NCBI GenBank assembly: GCA_019914995.1
Contig: CM034142.1
Coordinates: forward strand, 5,103,031-5,167,030
Reading direction: 5' to 3'
Source: Acanthochlamys bracteata
Lineage: Eukaryota > Streptophyta > Magnoliopsida > Pandanales > Velloziaceae
DNA length: 64,000 bases
In this document: in pieces, positions 1-11,600 of the stretch
How the letters are laid out: every line of letters starts with the position of its first letter
How positions within the stretch are numbered: position 1 is the stretch's first letter
The notes under the pieces: generated by a model
The model's database searches: none
The model's input: the letters and a program-made list of their open reading frames with translations, nothing else
Told to the model about the DNA's origin: nothing
Translations under genes and position numbers: made by a program

Positions 1-3000
1 CCAGGTAGCTTCTGAGGATGAGTATAGCATATCCCATTTTCTTCATCCACAGTTGGAATAAACTCGTCTATAAAAGGGTGAGCGCTGGAATCACCCTTAC
101 CAACCTTTGCAATTAAATGCAAGAGCAACTCTTGATCAGAGGGATCAAACTTAACCCCTTTTGGTAAGCCCGGCCATTCATGGACAACCTGAAAAAAGTC
201 TAAGCTATATCAGAAGCAACACTTATCATATGCGAAAGAGATAGTTAATTTTCTCACTATCAGGAAGCGTTAATAAACTAAACTTTGAGTAGTTATTAAG
301 CCTATAATTCGGTCGTTATTTGCACAGTCATTATTCGACCGCTAGGAATATTAAGGAACAACAATTCGATAGAGTTTCGATCTACAAAGCCCATTATTCA
401 GAGAAATTTACCTAGGAAATACTTAAGTAAGTGCATAAAGCACCTCTAAACCATCAGGTAATATTAACCACGAATACAGTACTGACAAGCATTCTTCCAC
501 CAATCAAAGAGAAGACAAAACTAAAGGAGGAGAAAGAAGCAAGTGATACTAGTTACTGTTGTTCTTGTCAGGCAGCTACTCAACCTTGTGATGGTAGGCA
601 CGCCTTACCTTAAGTACGAAGTATTGCCAAAAAGTTACTCATAGAATTTCAGCAAACAATGTAAAACATATGGTTCCTATTAGTTTAATTTACTATATTC
701 CTGCGAACAATAGCAAAGATGGGATTCCAAACAGTTAATATATTTAAACTAACCTTTACTTCTACCGACCCAACCACTAAGCTCATGCGTAGTGAGAAGC
801 AAAAAGTTAAATCCTGCAAGTGGATGTTGTATGATTAATTGTAATTTTTATTTGGAAATGGAAAAAGAGACATAAATTTACTTGACGAGACAAAAGCAAA
901 ATTAGTTTATAAATTGGGATCTTGAAGAAGTACTTTAGAATCTAAATGTCTTAAATTAAGTAGAATCAAAACAGAATAGTCATTTTAGTAAACATAGGAA
1001 TGACAATAATATTGTTGTTGGCATAGAGAATAGTACTTTACTGCAAACTAATAGTTTTAAATATTTAGATTCGATTAGTCATATGCGAAGAACAGAAGAA
1101 GATGTTACGCATAGGAGTAAAACAGAATGAATGAAATGGCGAAGTGCTACCAGAATTTTATGTGATAAAAAAAATCACTTTAAGGCTAAAATGTTAGTGT
1201 ATAGAACAGTCATTCAGTCTGCAATAGTAGTGAATGCTCTACTATCAAAGGTCAAGATGTGCATACGATAAACCTAACGAAAATAAGAATGCTAAAATGG
1301 ATGTACAAGTATACTAGAATGGACAAAATATGAAATAAAAATATACGCAGACAAACAACTGTTGCACTGATCTAAAGACAAGTTAAGAAAATGTAAATTT
1401 AGATGGTTCAGATATATTTGGCATGGACCTAAAACTGCTACACCCATAAAAGTGATGCGATGTTTGTACAACACTTAAAAAGACAAAGGTAGACTAAAAT
1501 TAACATGCCTAGGGTGGTGGCGAAGGATTTAGAGAATTAGATCTTTCCAGTCTGGTGTATAATTAAACTGAATGGAAAAAAAAAACGGATTCATATAGCC
1601 GACCTGACCCACTCAAATGGGATAAAGGGTTAGCTAGTTGCTGTTGTGATGTATTTAGAAATGGAAAAAGGGTAAGTATATGAGATTGAGATCTTACATC
1701 ACTATTATCTATAACAAAGTTGCATCTAGGGCAAGCTTTAGACGGGTTAGTCTTCCATCTAACTTTGTTCAGATCAACACCTTCTGTAGCATTTCTTATC
1801 TTTGAAGCAATCCTTTTGCTGTCAACAAGCCAGGATGGCCTGCAAAGAATTAAAATATACTTTCATCTATATAAACTCCAAGTAATAAGACTTTTATGTA
1901 ACATTTGCCAAATAAGATAAACAATCCCTAGATATGACAAATTCTATCAGCTGCCTCACCAAAAGGTCAACATGGCAATTCTTTTATGAATTATAACAAC
2001 TATGAGAATATATAGCCATGACCAAAGCTTAATACTAACAAGCACTTTTAAGAAACGCTCCCCTTAGTAACTAGAAACAAACTCTAACTTGAACATGACA
2101 CATTTTAAGCTCCATAAAGCCAGATGGTATAAGTACGTCAAAAAGCATCAAAACATCCTTGCTGCATATGTTCCATTACATGTGCGCAGGATGATACCAT
2201 AGTCATAGAAGTAAACCAACAAACAGTTTAGAAGTTTCTTGGCACCAAGATACCGTATGTATACTAGAGAGAGAGAGAGAGAGAGATTCTACAATTTTAC
2301 AGTATCCAAAAGTTTTTGAGTAACAAATAGAGCAAGATAGAACATCCTACCATTTAATAAAAATGAGGCTCAATCTGTGAACTTTGCTCGAAAAAAATCC
2401 GATCATATATTAAGAAATGTTATTTAAAGAGATATCTACGAGAACTTAGTCACAGGATGATTTGTTAGATTTAGGAAGATCTACATAGGGATCTAGCCTC
2501 CAGTTCAGACATGCATGATTGTTATACCATAGGTTACCTTACTAGATGGTAAAGCATCTCTACGTCACCCATAGATATTGTTCGAAATTAAATAATTGAC
2601 TTGAAGCCCAAATCCAGGCCAAAGAGGAGAAGAAGCATGTGGATCAAGCGACAAATACAAAAAAAGTCAAGAAGACATTTGAAGAAAATATCGTTTAGAT
2701 GAATCTAGAGATCATAGTAAATGGCGTGAAGATATAAGTTATGTGAAATAAGTGGATATACGGTGTGAAAATATCTTGTAACCAAAAATATCTACAGGTT
2801 TATTTGGTTAAATAAGAATTGACCCAACAATCGGATCGAAATCTATGATTCGAATTGCTATTGTTAGCTAAGGAGGTATCCTTTTCTAATTACAATTCCA
2901 TCCAGAACAAGATTCCTCTTCTGTCATGTATAACCGATAACAAGATGTCTCTTCCACCCGGAAAAAAATTCGTCTCCTTAATGACACTAGAATTTGAGTC

Positions 3001-5402
3001 CCATACTTCGAATAACCAAAAGTCTTTGAAAATTAGTAATTCCAATTTAATTTGGGTGCCGGTGCTTTCTAATCCTATTCAATAACAATTTTAAATTTTA
3101 TATCAAATAAGACCTAAAGGGACTATAACAGGCCCCTTGGTAGATCTCAACAAGATGTAACAATAATAATAAAAACAAGTTGCGTAAATGTTGTCCAAGA
3201 ATTGTAGTAATAGTAATAATTGAAACTTTTCAAATTCCATACTATCTTGCTCTTTTTTACCCAAAAATTGATCTCTCCCTCGTAAGGTCCAAGCTTTGGT
3301 ATCAAAGCTAGCTATCTCTGCCATATCCTAAATTCCTTTATTTCCCATCTATAAACCTAATAAAATCCCAGTTCCAAGTTGATCAATGACAATTAAGATT
3401 ATTGGTGTATTCTAATGAAGGGGCATTTATAAGATTTTTTGATCTTCCTAATTACAAAAGAATTTCACACAAAATCTCTAAAATAGCTTTACATAAATTA
3501 TATCCTTATGCTGCATAATATGTTTTCTAGTTTCATTTATAAGATATTTTCTTCAATTATCTTCAAATATATTTGTGCCTTAGTCCACATGGCACAGTTA
3601 AATTCAATTATTTGGGTTTCAGTGTAAGCCTCAAAACAAATTTAGTTTCCAATATTCTCACTTCTAAATTAGAGGAATCAATCCAAATGTGGTCCTTTGC
3701 TATAAAAACCTCCTTTTAAAGCTTTGCTGAAGATGTTGGCAACTCTATCTCACTCCTTACATAGATAAGCTCCATGATCATTTAAAAGCAAATATTAGTG
3801 GCACTCTCTACATGTGAGTCAGAATATGTAGCGATGACCTCATGTACATGTCATGCTATATAGCTTCACAAAATACACTAGGAGCTCAAGATGCCACAAC
3901 AAGCCACAAAGGTTCATATAGACAACTAGTCCACAATTAGATCATCCAAGACACTATTAGGGTAAGCACATTAACACAAAAGGCTCCATGTTATTCAAGA
4001 TTGCATCAAGTATTGGGTTATTTACACAACAGTAAAGATCAAGTCACTGACATCTGCACCAAAGCTTTGTACGAGGCTTTTTATCGGTAAAAGGTCAAGC
4101 TTGGATTAATGATACAATTCATGCTTAAGGGGGATAAATGCTGGAAACTAAACTTAATTTGGGCCACGAATTAAGGCCCTAGAAGAAAAGAATGGATCCA
4201 CATCAAAAGCCACAAATACAAGAAAAGTATAGAAAACATTTGGAGAAAATATCTTATAGAAATATATTATGTGGCAAATGGATATAACATAGGTAAAAAA
4301 TATCTTTGATATTTTGTGAGAAAGTATCTTTCATTAGAAAGATCTAAGAGGATTACAAATGCCCTTTGGAAGATCTCAACAAGTTGTAACGACAACAATA
4401 AGAACAACATAAGTGTTGTGCAAGAGTTGCCACAATAACAATGGTTGAAAGCTTTTCTATCTCAATATCCTCTTGCTGTTAGCCTTCCGCTTAGTCTTCA
4501 ATCAGAAAAATTGCAGACGTGACCTTTAGTCCATTCAAAACAGAAGATCTTTCAACCTCTTCATTCCACCTGCCTTGCTTTACCATGGTTGTCTAGGTGC
4601 TCAATACCACAAAGGTGAAACTCATACCTTTAAGTTGGTTAAAACTCCCTTCCAAACTCTCTTTATAACTCAACCATAACTCACTTTATATTAGTTATAT
4701 CCATGATTAACCATTGTTATCTTCATACTCAACTGTACTTTCTCTGTTGCAGTACGTTTTCTCCTATAATGTCCTTTTGTAATTCTGTTCACCAACTGTT
4801 GGATATAATCCACGTAACGACCTTTCCTAACAGATTATGTCCATACAGATCATGTAAAAAAGATTGAGTCTTACAGAGTTCTCACTTAAGTGTATTCACT
4901 ACACAGAACAAGTTAGGGTACCAATCTAAAATCAAAGATAGATGCTTTTGTTCTTTCTAAACATGAAGTGACTGGAGATATTACCTCCACATTCAACATC
5001 CAGAACTTTCTACCCTTTTAACAATCAAAAAAAAGTTCACTTCCTAGATCGCGTTTACACCCATCAGCAAGAGGCCCTTATGACATTTTTCTATCAAAGC
5101 TACAAGAATCACGGTTTTTATTATTAAAAAAAAAAGACTCTTGACAGTAAATAGAGCTAAAGCATAAGCAGGGACGAAAAGTCCACGCTGCGAAGCACAA
5201 AGGTCAACAAGCAGGAATCCGAGTTCTTCAATCAAGAATCAAATTTTCCAAGTGACCATTGCTTCTTAATCTAGTTCAACCAATCCCCAGATTCAAAACC
5301 CAACCGAAAATCTACATCTTTCGCCACAGTATCGTATCGCACTTGAAACAATCAATCAAGCAAACAAAAACCAGTAGAGAGACAGAGTACACACCCGGTC
5401 AT
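1..5402 (-). CDS. SOG1: SOG1-like NAC transcription factor, 5' part (3' end beyond window)
   Basis: Coding exons read 5395-5402 (ATG ACC GG), 1698-1839 (142 bp) and 1-188 (cut by the window edge), joined by GT/AG sites in consistent phase (2, then 0). The protein starts MTG, then [14 protein letters not shown], a CPRC...IDNSD segment, [19 protein letters not shown] and [19 protein letters not shown], ending at KLPG at the edge. The N-terminal SWL-D-RIA-KI and C-x2-C extension in front of WPGLP and the divergent NAC subdomain A are known from SOG1 (ANAC008), the plant DNA-damage-response regulator phosphorylated by ATM/ATR. The phosphorylation region is not in the window. The 8-bp coding exon was chosen because it is the ATG plus GT donor that gives the right phase, and it follows a CT-rich 5' leader (about 5403-5565). 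Intron 1 (1840-5394) holds a copia remnant. Related NACs such as ANAC044/085 are the alternative. Exons 2 and 3 are sure; exon 1 is inferred. Confidence 0.82.
2264..2286. repeat. (GA)n microsatellite
   Basis: A short run of GA dinucleotides in intron 1 of the SOG1-like gene; no function is suggested. Confidence 0.8.
2579..4515 (+). mobile_element. Decayed Ty1/copia retrotransposon with two LTRs, inside intron 1 of the SOG1-like gene
   Basis: Two related segments begin TGTTCGAAATTAAAT (2579) and TGCTGGAAACTAAAC (4139) and share a central part and a GATCTCAACAAG..TGTAAC stretch (from 3145 and 4371); these are the LTRs. The left one is followed by a tRNA-Met-type primer binding site, TGGTATCAAAGC at 3297-3308, and the right one is preceded by a purine tract, AAGGGGGATAAA. 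Between them only the C-terminal RNase H part survives (about 3790-4130, plus strand), readable in broken frames as EYVAMTS.. and [15 protein letters not shown], a typical copia polyprotein end. Gag, integrase and most of RT are deleted. The left LTR is about 330 bp longer than the right, so one has an insertion or the other a deletion. The LTR 3' ends are approximate. Confidence 0.7.
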
Positions 5403-5571
5403 GGTGAGGTCGATTAGTGAGAAACAACAGATTTAGTTGACGAATATGCCCTCGCCGGTGGTGATGAGTTGAAGAAGAAGAGGAAGAGAGTCTGGCAACA
5501 ACATTGGGTTTAAAAAAGGGAATAAAGGGAAAAGTCTGGTAACAAGACTGAGTCGCCCGCCCACTCACTAA

Positions 5572-5830
5572 GGGGGCGTTTGGGATTGCTTATGAAATAG
5601 AACTTTTGTGAAATGAAGGGTATTTTTGTCCTTTTTAAAAAATAAGCTTTATTTTTTTTACTTCTAAAAAAATAATAAAAATATGCTGATAAAAGATCTC
5701 ACTCAGTAGAATTTTTCTACACTTTCTAAATTTTTAAATAAATTTTTTATATATTTATAAAATATGTATTGAAAAACGTGAAATGAAGAATTGAAAAGTT
5801 AGGTTGGGGAAAGCAAAGCCAAACACCCCC
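5572..5830. mobile_element. Tourist-type (PIF/Harbinger) MITE next to the SOG1-like 5' leader
   Basis: A 259-bp AT-rich element with terminal inverted repeats GGGGGCGTTTGG at 5572 and CCAAACACCCCC ending at 5830, flanked by a direct TAA at 5569-5571 and 5831-5833. A 3-bp TAA/TWA duplication and a G-rich TIR containing GTTTGG are the hallmarks of Tourist MITEs. There is no coding capacity. It lies about 170 bp upstream of the proposed SOG1-like start codon, at the edge of the leader or core promoter. Confidence 0.85.
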
Positions 5831-5833
5831 TAA

Positions 5834-6643
5834 AAATAAAATAAGACCATTGAAAAACTAAAATTAATCTTGTCTTGCGGTGAATAAAAGTGTACTTTAG
5901 CATTAGTTCTAGATAAATTAGAAATTGAACCCTTGACCTATTTGAGTAACCAGCTCCATTCGTGGTAGTGTTTGGAAGTATTTTTAATTCTTTTAATTTT
6001 AATTTTTAAAATAATTTATAGTAAATTTTTTATAATATTTTATAGTTTTTAAAAAAATTTGAAATGTATAGAAAAATTCTATATTCTAAAATTTTGCTCT
6101 TATTTATTTTTATTATTTTTTGAGTAAAATATAGAGCTATTTTCTAAAAATCTTCAAAATACTGTTCGTTTTAAAAAATCTCATTTTCAAAACCATTCCA
6201 AAATATCTAAATATGCCACATATTCAAAATAAGATATGACCATCTTATTAAATATATTTTCTAATCCATTTTTATAAGAAAAGATCTAACCTCCACGAAG
6301 ACTGAAAGACGGATTAGTCACGTGAACTAGCTCGGTTTAATAGATTAGCGGCTTATGATAGTGTCCAACTTAAAAATGGGTTAGCTAGAGATGAGCTTTT
6401 AAGTTTGAGGTAAATTGAAATACAGAAAATGAGTTTGAATTTGAAATTTGTCCAAAAAAAAATGAGTTCATTACAATTAAAACACACTTTTATGCCTCTC
6501 TCTAAATAATCCCATATAATTGAGTGACGAAATTATATGTGAAAAGTGCTAACTACAAATAAGTTATCAATCATTTTTATAGATATCCAATCCTAAAATT
6601 AATATAAGAACTTGGTAAATGAAGCCACCTAGCGTGTTGGTGA
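5834..6643. other. AT-rich intergenic stretch, no gene seen
   Basis: Very AT-rich DNA with poly-T/poly-A runs around 5990-6130. A GTGTTTGGAAG motif near 5968 hints at another eroded Tourist-like MITE, but no matching second end was found. No coding signal on either strand. Confidence 0.5.
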
Positions 6644-7373
6644 CATAGTTGTAAGAATCGGATCGGACATTGAACCGAAAAATTGTCCGGGTCACGGTTC
6701 TTGGGTCAAACCGTCGGGTCAACCGGTCGAACTGTCGGGTCAATAATATTAAAGTATTTTTAATTAATAATAATAATAATTACAGTAAAAAATTTATTGC
6801 TAATGATACTACTAATAATAATAGCAATAGTAATCATAACAAAAAATTAAAATATTTTTATTATAACATTACTATCAACAACAACAGCAATAATAATCAC
6901 AGCGAAAATTGAAATATTGCCACCACCAATAACAATAATAACAACTAAAATTTATAATAATAAATATTTAAATAAATTAGGAGATTAGAAAAAAATAAAA
7001 TCATAAATAGAGAAATCATAAAAGAGATATAACAAAATTTTTTAGGTATACATATTTAATTCTAAATATTTTACAATATAAAAATTTAAAAATCACTAAT
7101 AATTGATATTTATAAATAAGATATAAGCAATTATATTTTTGTATTATCACATTCAAATACAAAATTTAAACTACATATTATTTTTCAAAATAGAATTATT
7201 AATAATTATTTTTGTATTAAATATATTATCAATTAAAAATTTTTTAATTAATTTTTAAATATTTTTTTAATTAATTAAAAAAAACGATTTTTTGCAGACC
7301 CGGACCGGTTTACCGTCCGGGTCGACGGTTTTCGGGTCGATCCGGACGGGTCGGTCCGAGTCTGCCAACAATG
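6644..7373. mobile_element. hAT-type MITE, 730 bp, perfect 8-bp target duplication
   Basis: Begins CATAGTTGTAAGAATCGGA and ends with the inverted copy of CATTGTTGGCAGACTCGGAC. It is flanked by identical 8-bp direct repeats GTTGGTGA (6636-6643 and 7374-7381), the duplication length made by hAT transposases. The two ends (about 90 bp each) are GC-rich with repeated CGGGTC/GACCCG and ACCGGTC words and can pair with each other; the middle is almost pure A/T with AAT/AAC triplets. No transposase is encoded. The open frame at 6670-6912 is a by-product of the triplet-rich middle. A relative lies at 23327-23983. Confidence 0.88.
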
Positions 7374-7381
7374 GTTGGTGA

Positions 7382-8144
7382 TGGGGAGATTATGAACCTC
7401 TAAGTTAAAATAGGCTTAGATTAGTAGCTTTAAGTACTAGTGGATCCGAATAAAGACGGACTAGCTAGGCAGCACTCAACTACCAGCCTTCCCAGGTGTG
7501 GCTCCAGTCACCTCCTCCCTTGCACTTACTCCCGACACCCGACACATGATCCACAGCTCGTCGCCGGCCATCTTTTTTGGCCAACTGGTCTTATTGGTTC
7601 ATTCCTCAATTCTAAGTTGGCTATCTCCTCTTTAAGCTCTATCTCAGTTGTTTGCTGGCCCATTGCATCAATCTTCTACATTAATTAAACTCAATCATAG
7701 TTCGTTGAATTTTGAGTTATTATGTTAAGAAGGTTTCTCATGCAAATGCATCTACATCTTTATTGTAGACTTCCTGTAATGTTACTATTTATAGGTTACC
7801 TTATAATTTTAGATGGTAATATTATCAATATTCGTGTGTATTTGTTAATGCTGATATTTATTCTATATGGACATACTAGGTAATTCAAATATTATAAATC
7901 AAAGTGTTGGTCTATGCAAAAATCGTCTCCACATGTGTTTAAGTTCTTTAGTAGGTAAAATTTTGAAAATATCGATACTTAGATCTTTATTTATGGCCAA
8001 TCTTTGTGAACATTTTAGGCGCCTTTTTCATTACTCTGCCAATCTAAAGTTTTAACAAATTCGTGATTTCAATGAGCTACACACGTTTTCTTGGATGCTA
8101 ATAGAATGAAATATTTACATAATTTTGATTTTTTTTATTGATTT
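7382..8144. other. Intergenic stretch, no gene seen
   Basis: Unremarkable non-coding DNA between the hAT MITE and the copia 5' LTR. An open frame at 7440-7688 has no recognisable domain and no gene context. Confidence 0.5.
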
Positions 8145-8646
8145 TGTTGGATATAAAGACATTCTGATGAGCTTCTAATCAATCAGTTCACAAGTAGCTA
8201 CTGGTAGTCCATCATTTAGTCTAATATATCTGATACGATAGTTATGTCCAGATTCACTCTAACTACCATAGAAAGTTATGCCAAGAAACCAACGCCAAAA
8301 AGTTGCTTCGGAGAGTTAGTTATTTAGTGGACTAGTTACCAAAGAATTTTCTTACATTCTATATATATGTCCCAAATGTGTAGAATTTGCAAGGAGAATG
8401 CAAGTTGAATGCAAGCAAGGAAATAAAGTTGTAAGCCTACATTGTAATCTCATCGCATAATAATATTTTTTCTGGTGTGACCACACCACCGTGGAGTTTT
8501 TCTTATTTTTTCTCACGTATATCTTTGTGTTTGTATGATTGTTTTATTCATCTTTAACAATCTCAATTTGAATTTTAAGATCCTAGTGTGTGCTAAATAT
8601 TCTACTGTGCTATTTTTTGTTTGTGCACACTACCGTATTTCTAACA
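8145..8646 (+). repeat. 5' LTR of the Tork-like copia element
   Basis: TG..CA-type terminal repeat directly before the tRNA-Met-type primer binding site. It pairs with the repeat at 14824-15326. Confidence 0.9.
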
Positions 8647-8673
8647 AATGGTATCAGAGTTTACGATTTTTTT

Positions 8674-11600
8674 GATGGCAAATAAGTTTGAGATTGAAAA
8701 TTTCAATGGGAGCAACTATCCACTATGGAGGATGAAGATTTTGGCAATTTTAGCCAAAGAAAATTATTTTGCCACTCTGTAGGATCGTCCCGACGATATG
8801 ACGAACGATAGATGACAAAATATGGAAAGATATGCTATGACAAATCTTCATCTTTCTCTTACTGATCATGTGTTTGTTAGTGTCTCAGAACTAAAGACTG
8901 CAAAAGAGGTTTGGAAAAGCATGAGAAAGTTTATGCCAAAAAGTCAAGGCAACATGTTATATTTTTTATGCGAAATTTATATTTTCTTCACATGACTGAA
9001 ACCTCTTCTATGGCTGATCATCTTAATGCAATGAAGTCTCTTTTCTCTCAATTAACAGCACTAGAGAAGAAGATAGATACAGATAAGCATGCCTTAATTC
9101 TACTCCAAAGTATTCCAAGTTTTATGATCAAGTTGTCATAAATCAAACAGATAACAGCAACTTGAAATCACTTACTTATGAAGATGTTGTTGTAGCTATT
9201 TTTGAAGAAGAAAGTCGTTAAAAGGACAAGCTTAATATTGTGCCTGGTGGACAGCAATCAGAGGTTTTTTTGTTGGCACAAGATAAAAAAAGAAAGCGAA
9301 ATTTTGGAAATAGTGGCACGGGGCAGCAAAAGAGGAACAAGCGGCAAGTAAAGTGTTTTGGTTGTGAAAAGTTTGGTCACTACAAGCGTGAGTACAAGTC
9401 GTTGGCCAAAGGAGGAAGTACAGAAGCCTCTAAGTCTCAAGCATGTGTGGCATATAACTCGGATGAGGGTGAGGCTTTAGTTGGCGAAATAGCAATTGTT
9501 ATCGAAAACGAGGCCAAATTTTCTAATGTCTAGATTTTAGATTCAAAAGCATCTTGGCACATGATATCTAGAAAGGATTGGTTCTATGAGTATGAAGTCA
9601 TTTCTGGAGGAAACGTGCGGATGGAAAATGTCAAGTCTTGAAGGTCATTGGAGTTGGTTCCATCATGCTCAAGGGAGAAGATGGAAGGATTCGCCTCATC
9701 AGTAAGGTACGCTATGTACTTGGCCTCACTAAAAATTTGATATCTCTTGGACAGTTTAATGACCTTGGTTGTAAGACTCGAATAGAGGATGGCATTAGGA
9801 AGGTCATCCAGGATGGACAGAAAATCTTGGAAGGAGAAAATATTGGTTTCAACTTATACCAAGATATGAGTATGGCATCCGGCACTAGTTTAGAGAAGGT
9901 AACTCGAATGTGGCACTTGAAGTTGGGTCACATTTTAAAGTATGGCTTTAAAATTCTCTGTGATCGGATGCTCTTGCTAGGGCTATCCGATGTTAAGTTG
10001 TCGTTTTGTGAGGAGTGTGTCACTCGAATGTGTGGGAGTCACCACAGCTTTCACTTGGGAGCGCCAAATATTTGGTAACATTTATTGATAACTTTCTCGA
10101 CGAAGCTGGGTGTATCTAATCCGAAGAAAGTCAGAGGTCTTTAGTGTGTTCAAGTACTTTAAAGCTCGGGTCAAACTTGATTCTAGCAACAGGAGCAACT
10201 GCTTACGATCAGACAACGGAGGAGAATACAACAGTGATAAATTTTTTATTTTCTTAGGCGAACAAGGGATCAAACGGTAGTCCACTATATCTTATGCTCC
10301 ACAGCAAGATAGAGTTGCGGAGTGGTTCAATAAGACATTACTTGAGCGGGTAAGGGCTATGTTTAAAGTGGTTGTTTTGCCTAACTTTTCTTGGTCAGAT
10401 GCAGCAAAGACGGCTTGTTATGTATTAAACCGCATCCATTCAACTGCTATTGGGTTGAAAGTGTCAATAGAATTGTGGACTGGTAATGTTGTTGATTGTT
10501 CTTGCCTTTATGTTTTTGGTTATCCAGTATTTGTGATGTATAAATCACAGAAGAGATCTAAGTTGGATCCTAAGTTTAGAAAGTGCATATTTTTGGGGTA
10601 TGTTGAAGATATTATGGGGTATCGCTTATGGGATCCCACTGCCCGTAAGGTTTTTCTCAGCAGGGATATGATCTTTGTAGAAGACTAGTTACAAAGGACA
10701 TCAGAAGGTGATGATGCCACTAGATATGCCATTGGAAAGCAAAATTTGCTTCGGGATAAGACTATGGTTAATCCGGAGGAGGTAGAAGATGAGTAAGAAG
10801 ACTTAAATTCTGTGCATGAACTAAGGGATAAGCATGAGAAAGAACTTCCTATGAATTCAACCCTTAGGCGTTCAACTCGTAAACGAAAAGCACCTTAGAG
10901 GTATGCGGATTATTATTTGGAGCTTATGCCTAACTTTACATATAGTCTTTTTGCTGAAGAAGGAGAACCAAGAACTCTTAAAAAAACATTGGATAGTCCA
11001 GATGCTACCCGTTGGATAGAAGCTATGCAAGAAGAAATTGAGGCACTACATGAGAATGGGACTTGGAAATTAGTTCCACTTCCTCAAGGACGCAAAGCTA
11101 TTGGTAATAAATAGGTCTATAAGATTAAACGTGGCAGCAATGATCAAGTAGAACGATTTCGTGCCCGATTGGTTGTAAAAGTGTTAGGTTTTCCTGTAAG
11201 ATTAACTCAAGAGGGGAGGGGTGAATTGAGTTAGTCAATAAAAATTTTCGTCAAGTTTAGTTATCCTACTGGCAGCAAGCTTACAGCCGGTTGTGTCAAT
11301 TCTGTAACCTGCAGACAGAGAGAGTTAGAGTGTTTACTGACATAAGTAAAAAGGGTAGTGCTCAGGATATTTAACGTGGTTCGGCAAAACCCCTTTGCGT
11401 ACATCCACGGTCGCTTTATCACCAGAGCCAAAACTTCACTAAACTTTTAATAAGCTACAAATACACCTAGAGCAAAGTGCTTCACCAAGCACACTTACTC
11501 TACCGGGTTTCTTCGCCAAGACAACCCCTAACAGCCTACTGGACACGCCTGTCCCCCTAGCTGATTTGCTAGCTCTATTACAAGGTCTAAGAGCTTGCAC

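Noticed and set aside
6670-6912. 80-codon open frame rich in Asn
   Set aside because: It is the triplet-rich core of a hAT MITE; the Asn run comes from AAT/AAC repeats.
7440-7688. 82-codon open frame
   Set aside because: No known domain, no promoter or splice context, unusual composition only; not enough to call a gene.
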